A DNA stretch of 64,000 nt from Qipengyuania sp. ABI-127-1 (GTDB taxonomy: Bacteria; Pseudomonadota; Alphaproteobacteria; Sphingomonadales; Sphingomonadaceae). The notes beneath the pieces were generated by a model. The model was given only the letters and a program-made list of their open reading frames with translations. It did not search any database and had not been told where the DNA came from. Numbering within the stretch: position 1 is the first letter of the stretch; every line of letters begins with the position of its first letter. A program made the translations under genes and the position numbers. The stretch lies in the NCBI GenBank assembly GCA_022953095.1, contig JALJCR010000001.1, positions 1,336,501 through 1,400,500 of the forward strand, given 5' to 3'. This document shows positions 46,996-55,599 of this stretch, in pieces.

Positions 46996-47931
46996 ATGAC
47001 CGATTTCGAACATTTCGAACACGTGTCGGGCGGTGCGATTCCCGGGCAGCAAGGGCCATCCTACCGGCTGTGGCGGCAAGGGACGCCGTCCGTCCCCATA
47101 TTGGTTGCAGCGCCCCATGGCGGACGCTCCTACCCGGACGACGTGTTGGCATGTTTGCGCGATCCCGTACAAACTCGTCTGCGATTGGAAGACCGCTATA
47201 TCGATGAAGTGGCGCGACCAGTCGCGCAGGCGACATCTTCCAGCCTGCTTCTGGCCGACGCTCCAAGAGCGATGATCGATCTCAACCGATCGGCCGACGA
47301 TGTCGACTGGGGCATGGTTCGTGGTGCAAAGCCTGGCCGAGTGCGGCATTCGCTGGCCAATCGCCGGTCGCGTAGCGGCCTCGGCCTCGTTCCGCGGCGC
47401 ATCCCCGGGATGGGTGAAATTCGGCAGCGCCCCCTGACCAGGGCGGAACTGGATGCCTGGATCGAGGCTATCTACATCCCCTATCATGCCGCTCTGGGCG
47501 CGGAACTCGAACGGCTTCGCGACCGCTGGGGCGTGGCACTGCTGGTCGATCTCCATTCCATGCCTCCGCTGAAGAGAACCCACGCCCAGGACCGTCCGGC
47601 AGAGTTCGTGATCGGAGACCGATTCGGCGCATCCTGCGATCCCGGGCTCGTCGATCTCGCGATCCGGTACCTCGGTAATCAGGGAAGGAGAGTGGCTCAC
47701 AATCGTCCCTATGCGGGAGGGTATGTGCTTGACCGCTACGGCCAGACGGCCCGCGGTATCCATGCCATGCAGATCGAAGTCTGCCGCAGCGCCTATCTCG
47801 ATGCCAGGCTCGACCAGCCAAGCGCGCGACTGGGAGCGATAGCGAAGCTGCTTGCGGGCCTGGTGGAGACTTTGGGTGCCGAGGTCACTTCCATGGGGCG
47901 CTTCAGCCACATGGCCCAAGCGGCGGAGTGA
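46996..47931 (+). CDS. N-formylglutamate amidohydrolase
   Basis: A 311-residue zinc amidohydrolase of the FGase family. It has VAAPHGGRSYP, LEDRYIDEV, MIDLNRSADDVDW and LVDLHSMPP, with the metal-binding His and Asp residues in order, then QIEVCRSAYLD. The ATG at 46996 is preferred over a GTG 30 bases upstream. In histidine breakdown it releases glutamate, but no hut genes are in the window. Confidence 0.9.
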   Translation: MTDFEHFEHVSGGAIPGQQGPSYRLWRQGTPSVPILVAAPHGGRSYPDDVLACLRDPVQTRLRLEDRYIDEVARPVAQATSSSLLLADAPRAMIDLNRSADDVDWGMVRGAKPGRVRHSLANRRSRSGLGLVPRRIPGMGEIRQRPLTRAELDAWIEAIYIPYHAALGAELERLRDRWGVALLVDLHSMPPLKRTHAQDRPAEFVIGDRFGASCDPGLVDLAIRYLGNQGRRVAHNRPYAGGYVLDRYGQTARGIHAMQIEVCRSAYLDARLDQPSARLGAIAKLLAGLVETLGAEVTSMGRFSHMAQAAE

Positions 47932-47934
47932 ACG

Positions 47935-47967
47935 AAAAAACCACCCCGCGTCGATAACGCGGGGTGG
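47935..47967 (-). terminator. Rho-independent terminator after manA
   Basis: CCACCCCGCG pairs perfectly with CGCGGGGTGG around a seven-base loop and, on the minus strand, is followed by TTTTTT. It lies about 175 bases past the manA stop and just after the convergent N-formylglutamate amidohydrolase. Confidence 0.8.
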
Positions 47968-48141
47968 CCAAGGTTCAGGGAGGAAATGCACTCGCGTGCA
48001 TTTGCCGGAAGCGCCATGAGGGAAAGCGCGACCGGGCACTGAAGGAAATGGGGCTCAAACGTCCGGATTTCAAGGTTGCCGGTACAGGCGCCAGAGCACG
48101 GTTCGGCGCGAAAACGGAGCGGATCGCAGCAGCTTTCCGAG

Positions 48142-48960
48142 TTAGGAGCGAGCCTGGGCGATCAACAAGAGTCCATCACCCGAGATTGACTTGTCGTGGA
48201 TTGCCGAGGCCAAAGCGCAGTCTCCGGCGCCGAGCGTTTCGCCCTCAAATGAGATTTTCCCTGAGAAGGGAATCAGCAGTGAGGGAGCCTGTCCGAGCTT
48301 GGGGAAGGGCACAGAACCCTGCGCGCGCCAATAGTGCAGACGGAAATGCGGGCCATCCACGAGGATTCCGGCATCGTCCCCCATTCTCGTCCGCAACTGC
48401 TCGGGATAGGGGCCCGTCGTGGCGACCTGGACCGCTTGATCGAGATGCAGGTCGCGCGGACGGCCGTAATCGAACAGGCGGAAAGTGATATCGGAATTCT
48501 GCTGTATCTCGATCAGGCTGACGCCGCCGCCTATCGCATGCACCGTGCCCGCGGGTATATAGAAGACGTCACCCGCCCGGACTTCGTGCCAGACGAGCTT
48601 GTCCACGATGGTTCCATCGAGAGCCGAAGCGCGCATTTCTTCCGGGTTTATTTCATCGCGAAATCCAACGGCTATGGTCGCGCCGGGTTCGGCATCCAGA
48701 ATAACCCAGCATTCGCTCTTGCCGCTGTGCCCGAACCCCATGGCCTGGGCTTGGCGATCGTCGGGATGAGCCTGAACCGACAGTCTTTCGCTGGTGAATA
48801 TATACTTGACCAGCAACTCGTCGAGTTCATTCGGGGGGGCGAACCACACCTCGCCGATCCGGTTCTGTGAGGGATGGGGGAAGGGTGCGGGCAGTCGGTC
48901 GACGCCCCAGATCTTGTCGACGAACGTGCTGGGCAGCTTGCGGATCACTGCTTCTTGCAC
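48142..48960 (-). CDS. manA: Class I mannose-6-phosphate isomerase
   Basis: A 272-residue cupin isomerase interconverting fructose-6-P and mannose-6-P. The zinc-site residues are visible in IGEVWFAPP (Glu), SVQAHPDDRQAQ (Gln, His) and IPAGTVHAIGGG (His). It overlaps manC by 16 bases, so the two genes form one operon feeding GDP-mannose. Confidence 0.93.
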   Translation of the reverse strand: MQEAVIRKLPSTFVDKIWGVDRLPAPFPHPSQNRIGEVWFAPPNELDELLVKYIFTSERLSVQAHPDDRQAQAMGFGHSGKSECWVILDAEPGATIAVGFRDEINPEEMRASALDGTIVDKLVWHEVRAGDVFYIPAGTVHAIGGGVSLIEIQQNSDITFRLFDYGRPRDLHLDQAVQVATTGPYPEQLRTRMGDDAGILVDGPHFRLHYWRAQGSVPFPKLGQAPSLLIPFSGKISFEGETLGAGDCALASAIHDKSISGDGLLLIAQARS

Positions 48961-49982
48961 CGACTTGCTTCGCCTACGCGTTGAACCGCGCTGCGTGCCG
49001 AGACCAAGACATCGTCGCCGTTGACGACCACCACGACATCGTCGGCCCCGACCAAGGTCACATGAGGGCCGTCACTATCGATCATCGAGCCCTTGGCGTC
49101 GATGATCTCGCCAGGTCCGGCGATGACGTTCTCCTGCGAAGGGGAAAGGCGCTGCTGAAACAGGGCATCCCAATTGCCGATGTCGGACCAGCCCATTGAC
49201 ACATCGACCATGGCGGCGCGATCGGTATTCTCCATGATCGCATAGTCCACCGATTCCCCCTCGACGGCGGCGAAAAGGGCATCGTCGGGCCGGATGGTCG
49301 TATCGGCGTGCTGTCCGCTATCGAAAGCCTGCTTGGTCCGCGCTGCCATATCCGGCTGATGCCTCGCCAGTTCCTCGAGAAAACGGCCCGCTCGAAAAGC
49401 GAATATTCCGCCATTCCATGCATACCTTCCGTCCGCGATGAATTGGAGAGCCGTCTGGAGGTCTGGCTTCTCTACGAACCGCTCGACCCTGAAACCGTCT
49501 CCGACAGCCTCGCCGCGGCGAATATATCCATAACCGGTTTCCGGTGCGGTCGCCCGAATACCGAACGAAACCAACCAGTCTTCAGCGGCCAATCCCGCGG
49601 CGGCGCGGGCGGCAGCTTCGAAAGCAGGCGCATCCACTATGTGATGATCGCTCGGGCACACCAGCATGATATCGTCCGCATCGAGCGCGAGCGCCGCGAG
49701 AGCTATCGCCGGTGCCGTGTTGCGGCCGACCGGTTCGACGATAAATTTTCCGTCCGGGGCGATTTCGGAGGCTTGATGCTGCGCAAATTGCAGGTGCTTG
49801 TCGCCAACCACGATCACGGGTCTTGCGAACAGTTTCCGATCGGAGCACCGCTCCAGTGTGGACTGATACAGCGTTTCATCGCCCAGCAGGGGAATAAAGG
49901 GTTTCGGTTTCGCGGCACGGCTTCTTGGCCACAGCCTGGTGCCGCTGCCACCGCACAAAACGACTGGAACGATAGTCGACAA
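48945..49982 (-). CDS. manC: Mannose-1-phosphate guanylyltransferase
   Basis: A 345-residue nucleotidyltransferase making GDP-mannose. VVLCGGSGTRLWPRSR, KPKPFIPLLGDE, FIVEPVGRNTAPAIALAAL, VCPSDHHI and FVEKPDLQTA follow the ManC order. It lacks the C-terminal isomerase domain of the long form, so manA supplies that activity. The TTG at 49982 is chosen because GAGGGG lies seven bases upstream; longer in-frame starts give an unusual leader. Confidence 0.92.
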   Translation of the reverse strand: MSTIVPVVLCGGSGTRLWPRSRAAKPKPFIPLLGDETLYQSTLERCSDRKLFARPVIVVGDKHLQFAQHQASEIAPDGKFIVEPVGRNTAPAIALAALALDADDIMLVCPSDHHIVDAPAFEAAARAAAGLAAEDWLVSFGIRATAPETGYGYIRRGEAVGDGFRVERFVEKPDLQTALQFIADGRYAWNGGIFAFRAGRFLEELARHQPDMAARTKQAFDSGQHADTTIRPDDALFAAVEGESVDYAIMENTDRAAMVDVSMGWSDIGNWDALFQQRLSPSQENVIAGPGEIIDAKGSMIDSDGPHVTLVGADDVVVVVNGDDVLVSARSAVQRVGEASRCKKQ

Positions 49983-50069
49983 ACTCCAACCCCTCGATTG
50001 CCATAACCGGATCAGAAAAGTGCCGTCCTCGCGCAAGGACCTTGGCTACTTCTCACATGGTGTCGAGAT

Positions 50070-51119
50070 TTAGGGGGCGGGTCGTCGTCTGGCCAGTTCC
50101 TTTTCGAGATCGCTCGAGAAATGTGTCTTCCAATCGGCCAGACCGTCGCCATTCAACTGTCTCGCCCGTTCGATCTTGGGTAGCTCCGCTTCGATGAATT
50201 CGACCCGTTCGTCCCATCCGTCATGGGTACGCTTGCGGAAAATCCAGCCACCATGCTTCGGCCCCCAGCTTCGCATGAAGCGGATGGCTGCGCGTGGATC
50301 ATAGCCCGCATTGTGCAGCAGCCACGGCATCAACCGGTCGGCGTCGCGTTCCGAAAGGCGTACCAGCCTGCGTTTCCAGCCGATATCTCCGAACGTCTGC
50401 GGATGACGAAGGATATTGTGCGCCATCTCATGCGCAATCGCCGCTGCGAAAGACGGTTCGTCATATGCGAAACCCGGAAAATTCTCCCCGACCATAACCC
50501 GCTTGCCATCGGCTGCGGCGTTCTTCTTGGAATCGATGAGTTCGAACCGCGTGGGACAGGCATCCACGCCGGCGATCCGCGCGGTTTGTCGCTCGCCGCC
50601 CAGAGGCTGGAACGAAATCTCGACCTGTCCAAGGGCGAGCGCTGCATCCATCGCATCGCGAATGGCGAAGGCGCGCTGCCAGCGTGGGTCCGTTTTGGGC
50701 CAATCGCCGAGGATGGATTTTCCGTTTATGGACAGGATCGTATCGTTCTGAGCGATGCCTATCGCAGCAGCCGGTGATCCGGGCGCCACGGCCTGAACGC
50801 CGAGGTCGCCTGTCAGATGGAACTGCGCACGCACGGCTTCCGGATCGCCGTAGCTATCGGCATCGTGAATCAGCAGGCCAGAAACTTTGACGGCCTGGGC
50901 ACAGAACGGAGCATTGGCCGTAGCCAGTCGATATCCAACCCGGAAGAGGCGTTCCTCGCGGCGCTGGAAAATCTCGAGCGGAGCGGGCTCTCGTGCTGTT
51001 TGCGCCGCATCGCCCTCTGCCGTTACTGGGGCGGACACAGCGAAGGCCGCCGTCGCCACCAAGGTTCGAAGCGTAACGAAAAAGGGCGCGCGGCAAGAAG
51101 ATCGCCGCGCGCCCGGCAT
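50070..51119 (-). CDS. M48-like metalloprotease with PDZ-like domain
   Basis: A 349-residue secreted protein. A hydrophobic signal (TLRTLVATAAFAVSAPVTA) is followed by a PDZ-like region around GVQAVAPGSPAAAIGIAQNDTIL split across its GLGF-type groove. The zinc site is HEMAH, with a further acidic residue in SERDADRL, as in M48 peptidases. The start at 51119 sits seven bases after the SapC stop, and the two genes look co-transcribed. Substrate unknown. Confidence 0.85.
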   Translation of the reverse strand: MPGARRSSCRAPFFVTLRTLVATAAFAVSAPVTAEGDAAQTAREPAPLEIFQRREERLFRVGYRLATANAPFCAQAVKVSGLLIHDADSYGDPEAVRAQFHLTGDLGVQAVAPGSPAAAIGIAQNDTILSINGKSILGDWPKTDPRWQRAFAIRDAMDAALALGQVEISFQPLGGERQTARIAGVDACPTRFELIDSKKNAAADGKRVMVGENFPGFAYDEPSFAAAIAHEMAHNILRHPQTFGDIGWKRRLVRLSERDADRLMPWLLHNAGYDPRAAIRFMRSWGPKHGGWIFRKRTHDGWDERVEFIEAELPKIERARQLNGDGLADWKTHFSSDLEKELARRRPAP

Positions 51120-51126
51120 AAAGCGT

Positions 51127-51915
51127 TTAAGCGGTCGGAACACCGGCAGTCGCGGCATCGGGCTGGGGAACCTTGCCCTGCTGTAGCTGGCGACCGAAAA
51201 TGGTCCGCATCATGTCCATCGAGAATATCTGCGCCCAGATCAGCGGCAGGAGCCCGTTTTCCGTCCATTTGCGGAGCTGATCGCCGCGCAGTTCGCGAAG
51301 CTTTTCCTGATTGATCATCTGGAAGCCGCGATAGACGAAAGGCTTGTCGTTGCCCTGCTCGGTAATCGCGATTTCGCCTTCCATCAGCAGATCGTGGTCC
51401 TTGAGTTCTTTCATGAACTGCTGAGTCCGCTGTCCGGCATGCTCGAACTGCTCACAGAATTCGAGGATTTGCTTGGTCCCCTCGCTCGCTTCGCCATTCT
51501 CGAACAGCGCCTGACCATCCTCGAATTCACCGACATTGTCGGCGGTGGGGTCGAAACACAGCGAAAGTTCGTCGGCATCGGGCTTCAAGCGGGCAAGCAT
51601 GAAGGGATACCGGCGCACATAGGCGGGGATGTAAACCTGTTCGGTGACGACGCCTTCATCGTCGACGAAGGTGTTTACACCGTCGTTCAGCCCCATCAGC
51701 GCAAGGGGAACAGGGTCCGAACCGGTCGAGAAAACGATCGGCATATCGCGCTGTGCCTGGACGAATTCGTCGACGGTCAGGGGAACGGCGTGCTGCTTCG
51801 CGAGCCAGGGGGCCTTGGCCATCGGACGCGTGCGATAATTCGCATGGTCCTTGCTGTTGAGGGGCATCAGGTCTTTGAAGAACAGGGGCAGATTGGGCTG
51901 CGGCGCGCTGGCCAT
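51127..51915 (-). CDS. SapC family protein
   Basis: A 262-residue protein of the SapC family, known from S-layer loci and common in sphingomonads. It has PLNSKDHANYRTRP, FVQAQRDMPIVFSTG, YIPAYVRRYPFMLA and LCFDPTADNVG near the expected positions. No signal peptide is seen. The ATG at 51915 has GGAGAGAT upstream. The precise function is not established. Confidence 0.9.
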   Translation of the reverse strand: MASAPQPNLPLFFKDLMPLNSKDHANYRTRPMAKAPWLAKQHAVPLTVDEFVQAQRDMPIVFSTGSDPVPLALMGLNDGVNTFVDDEGVVTEQVYIPAYVRRYPFMLARLKPDADELSLCFDPTADNVGEFEDGQALFENGEASEGTKQILEFCEQFEHAGQRTQQFMKELKDHDLLMEGEIAITEQGNDKPFVYRGFQMINQEKLRELRGDQLRKWTENGLLPLIWAQIFSMDMMRTIFGRQLQQGKVPQPDAATAGVPTA

Positions 51916-51981
51916 GGATCTCTCCGAAATTCGATTGAATTGAGCGGCAGGCCCGATGGACATCCGCACGAAGCGGGCGCT

Positions 51982-53430
51982 TTACGGCGTTGCGGCCCCC
52001 GGTGCAAGCGGCACGAGCTTACCTGGATTGAGTATCCCCTGCGGATCCAATGCCCGCTTGATGGCGCGCATCAGGTCCAGCGCCACGGGATCGCCCAAAC
52101 GGCCGAGCTCTTCGCGTTTCATCTGTCCGATCCCGTGCTCTGCGCTTATCGAACCGCCGAATTCGGTCACTAGATCGTGAACATAGGCGCTGATCGCCTT
52201 GCCTTCCGCATTTTCCCATGCGCCGCGAATTGCGTCGGCGGGGGCGAGAACGTGATAGTGAATATTCCCGTCACCGAGATGGCCGAAGCCAACCGCGCGT
52301 GTTCCGGGAAACCGGTTCTCAATCCGCGGCGTGGCTGTTTCGATGAATTCGGGCATCCGGGCCACCGGAACCGAGATATCGTGCTGCATTGCCGGGCCTA
52401 TCGCGCGTTCGGCCGGAGAGATACTTTCGCGCAGATGCCAGAAGGCTTCGGCCTGCGCTTCATTGGCGGCCACCACGGCATTTACGGCTAGACCGCGTTC
52501 CACTGCGGTTTCGAACATCTGTTCCACGATTTGGTCCAGGTGCTCCGATTCGCGATCTTCGGTGACCACCTCGATCAGCGCATGCCAGGCGTGGTTTTCG
52601 GTTAGCGGAGCGCGGGCATCGGGCAGATAGGCCAGTACCGATTCGAGGCAATGGGCGGGCAGAACCTCGAATCCCTCGAGCGCCGATCCAGCCACGTTTT
52701 CGCAATGACGCAGCAGATCGCGCGATGCCGAGATGCTTTTCAGGCCGGCCCAGACGACGCGCCGGTCCGCAATCGCCGGCAGCAATCGAAGGGTCGCACC
52801 GGTCACAATACCCAGGGTTCCTTCCGAGCCGATCAGCAATTGCTTGAGATCGAAACCCCGATTGTCCTTCTTGAGCGGGACGAGGCCGGAGAATATCTGC
52901 CCATCCGCCATCACCGCTTCGATGCCGAGCACCTGGGCACGCATGGTCCCATGGCGCAGAACCTGGGTTCCACCCGCATTGGTCGAAATCAGGCCGCCAA
53001 TGGTTGCCGATCCCTTGCCGCCAAGGGTGAGGGGAAAGCGCAGTCCCTGCGCCGAGGCTGTGTCGTGCAGCGTCTGCAAGACAACCCCTGCATCACAGGT
53101 AAGCTGCGCCGCATCGATATCGAGGTCGCGGATAGTGTTCATCCGGCGCAACGACAGGAGTACGCTCGTTCCGCTAGCGTCGGGAGTAGCGCCGCCTGAC
53201 ATACCGCTATTGCCCCCTTGCGGCACGATCGGCACGTGATGTTCGGCGCAGAGTTGGACGAATTGGCTGACTTGCGCGGTTGTCGCGGGTGAAGCGAGCC
53301 CCAGGGCGGCACCGGTATAGCGTCCGCGCCAGTCGGTCAGCCAGGGATTGACCAGTTCCGGATCGGTGGTGAAGCCGCGTGGTCCGAGAAGGTCGATGGC
53401 GGCACTGCGGAAGAGGGCTGAATCGGTCAT
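51982..53430 (-). CDS. FAD-linked D-2-hydroxyacid dehydrogenase-type oxidoreductase
   Basis: A 482-residue VAO/PCMH flavoprotein. The FAD-binding domain has VPQGGNSGMSGGATP and GGKGSATIGGLISTNAGG; the C-terminal domain has GFGHLGDGNIHYHV and the ending SAEHGIGQMKREEL, which match D-lactate or D-2-hydroxyglutarate dehydrogenases. The ATG at 53430 has AGGAA upstream. Substrate uncertain. Confidence 0.92.
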   Translation of the reverse strand: MTDSALFRSAAIDLLGPRGFTTDPELVNPWLTDWRGRYTGAALGLASPATTAQVSQFVQLCAEHHVPIVPQGGNSGMSGGATPDASGTSVLLSLRRMNTIRDLDIDAAQLTCDAGVVLQTLHDTASAQGLRFPLTLGGKGSATIGGLISTNAGGTQVLRHGTMRAQVLGIEAVMADGQIFSGLVPLKKDNRGFDLKQLLIGSEGTLGIVTGATLRLLPAIADRRVVWAGLKSISASRDLLRHCENVAGSALEGFEVLPAHCLESVLAYLPDARAPLTENHAWHALIEVVTEDRESEHLDQIVEQMFETAVERGLAVNAVVAANEAQAEAFWHLRESISPAERAIGPAMQHDISVPVARMPEFIETATPRIENRFPGTRAVGFGHLGDGNIHYHVLAPADAIRGAWENAEGKAISAYVHDLVTEFGGSISAEHGIGQMKREELGRLGDPVALDLMRAIKRALDPQGILNPGKLVPLAPGAATP

Positions 53431-53587
53431 TTGCGGTATTCCTGCCACAGCTTGCCGCCCCGGCGCCACCACTTGCCAATCGGAGACAAACAATTAAGCC
53501 CGTATTCAAGCGTGGGGGCGCAAATGGTACGCTTATGATTTCCCGCACGTAATGAACTGCGGTCGAGGAGCGTTCCAAACAAGGCCC

Positions 53588-54097
53588 ATGCCCTTTCCGT
53601 CCCCTCTCATTGCCATGCTGGTCGCATTGGGCTCGCCCCAGGGCCTTGAGGACGGTGCGGGCGTCCCTCACGCGGATGCTGCGCAGGACGGTCGTCGGGC
53701 GCCGGTTTCCCGCCAGGTGCGGATAGAGCGCCGCGTCATTCTGAGGATCAGCCCGCAGCCCGGTAACACGCGCCGCGATCCGCTCGCGCAACTTCCACCT
53801 CGGGCGGCTGCGCCTCGCCTTGTTGAGCGCCCGCACGGGAAATGCCTCGATGCCAGCGAAATCGTCGGAGTTTCGGACCGGGGTAGCCGACTCGTCATGT
53901 ATTTACGCGATCGGCAGATCATCACTGCGGAGCTCGAGAAGGCCTGCAGTCCGCGGGATTTCTACCTCGGCTTTTATGTCGAACGCAGCGATGACGGGAA
54001 ATTGTGCGTCGATCGCGATCGCTTGATGTCCCGCGCCGGGGCTAGGTGCCGGATATCGAAATTCAATCGCCTCGTAACCTCCAGCCGGGATCGCTGA
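53588..54097 (+). CDS. Secreted hypothetical protein
   Basis: A 169-residue protein with a likely signal peptide (MPFPSPLIAMLVALGSP). The core has basic RQVRIERRVILRISP and a later block SRLVMYLRDRQIITAELEKAC, with Cys residues that may be paired. An in-frame ATG 36 bases upstream is less likely. Function not recognised. Confidence 0.6.
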   Translation: MPFPSPLIAMLVALGSPQGLEDGAGVPHADAAQDGRRAPVSRQVRIERRVILRISPQPGNTRRDPLAQLPPRAAAPRLVERPHGKCLDASEIVGVSDRGSRLVMYLRDRQIITAELEKACSPRDFYLGFYVERSDDGKLCVDRDRLMSRAGARCRISKFNRLVTSSRDR

Positions 54098-54216
54098 GAC
54101 GGCCTGCGTGCCGTTTCCTTGACTTTTTCGGCATTTCCGGCAAAGGGCGCGACGAGCCGATATTGCGGACGCGCAGGTTAGGGTCGGCCATTATTCCAGG
54201 GACAGTTTCGAACCGC

Positions 54217-55551
54217 ATGACTTTCGCCGATCTCGGCCTTTCCGAAGACTTGCTCAAGGCAGTAAGCGAAGCCGGCTATACGCAGCCGACCGACATCCAG
54301 CGCGAAGCGATTCCGCCGGTGCTGATGATGAAAGACATCATCGGTATCGCGCAAACCGGAACGGGCAAGACGGCCAGCTTCGTGCTGCCCATGATCGACA
54401 TCATGGCCAGCGGGCGTCGCCGCGCGCTGATGCCGCGCTCGCTCATACTCGCACCTACGCGCGAGCTTGCAGCGCAGGTTGCCGAGAATTTCGAGAAATA
54501 TGGCAAGAATCATGATCTCAAGCTCGCGCTGCTGATCGGCGGCGTGCAGATGGGGGATCAGGTAAAGGCGTTAAACGATGGGGTCGATGTCCTGATCGCC
54601 ACGCCGGGCCGCCTGATGGACCTGTTCGAGCGCGGGAAGATCCTGCTCAATGGCTGCGAACTGCTCGTCATCGACGAAGCCGATCGGATGCTCGACATGG
54701 GCTTCATTCCCGATATCGAATTCATCTGCTCCAAGCTTCCCGAAGCGCGGCAGACCATGCTGTTTTCGGCAACCATGCCCCCGCCGATCGAAAAACTGGC
54801 GAAGAAGTTTCTCAGGAACCCGATGCGGATCGAAGTCAGCCGGGCTGCTACCACGAACAAGGACATCACGACCTTCAAGGTTCCGGTAGAGAGCCGCCAG
54901 AAGCGCGAGACCTTGCGCTGGCTGCTCAACCACGATCATGTGGAAACGGCGATCGTTTTCGCCAATCGCAAAACCACCGTGCGCGAGCTCAACAAAAGCC
55001 TGCAGCGGCACGGCTTCCGCAGCGGCGAGATTCACGGTGACATGGATCAGTCGAACCGGTTGAAGGAATTGGACCGGTTCAAAGCGGGCGACATCAATAT
55101 TTTGGTGGCTTCCGATGTCGCCGCGCGGGGGCTCGACATCAAAGGTGTCAGTCACGTCTTCAATTTCGACACCCCCTGGCATCCCGACGATTATGTCCAT
55201 CGCATCGGTCGTACGGGCAGGGCAGGGGCCAAGGGCCGCGCCTTCACATTCGTCGCGAAAGAAGACGCGGAAGCAATCGCCAATGTCGAGACACTGACCG
55301 GAGCCACAATCAAGGTTTTCGGCAAGGACGATGTCAGGGTCGATCTGGTAGAACAGGAAGCGAAACGGGAAGACGAACCCAAGCGCCGCTCCGAGCCGCG
55401 CGAAGAGGCTGGGTCTCCCCGCGAGAAGCCGGCACGCAAAACGAAATCCAAGAGCGAACCGCGCAGACGCCGCGATGACGACGACGCGCCGGTTGCAGCG
55501 GGCGAATGGAACGGGCCTAAGCCGGCCTTCCTCGATATCTCGGCAACCTGA
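54217..55551 (+). CDS. rhlE: RhlE-type DEAD-box RNA helicase
   Basis: A 444-residue ATP-dependent RNA helicase. The Q motif (FADLGLSEDLLKAVSEAGYTQPTDIQ, given in parts), AQTGTGKTASF, PTRELAAQV, VIDEADRMLDMGF, SAT, and HRIGRTGRAG motifs are in order. The C-terminal 80 residues are a basic, Arg/Lys/Glu-rich tail ending in GPKPAFLDIS. The ATG at 54217 begins MTFADLGLS. Confidence 0.94.
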   Translation: MTFADLGLSEDLLKAVSEAGYTQPTDIQREAIPPVLMMKDIIGIAQTGTGKTASFVLPMIDIMASGRRRALMPRSLILAPTRELAAQVAENFEKYGKNHDLKLALLIGGVQMGDQVKALNDGVDVLIATPGRLMDLFERGKILLNGCELLVIDEADRMLDMGFIPDIEFICSKLPEARQTMLFSATMPPPIEKLAKKFLRNPMRIEVSRAATTNKDITTFKVPVESRQKRETLRWLLNHDHVETAIVFANRKTTVRELNKSLQRHGFRSGEIHGDMDQSNRLKELDRFKAGDINILVASDVAARGLDIKGVSHVFNFDTPWHPDDYVHRIGRTGRAGAKGRAFTFVAKEDAEAIANVETLTGATIKVFGKDDVRVDLVEQEAKREDEPKRRSEPREEAGSPREKPARKTKSKSEPRRRRDDDDAPVAAGEWNGPKPAFLDISAT

Positions 55552-55599
55552 ATTCGTATCGCTCACGGGGCAGGCGCGCTTGCCCTGCGTCCGTTGCTC

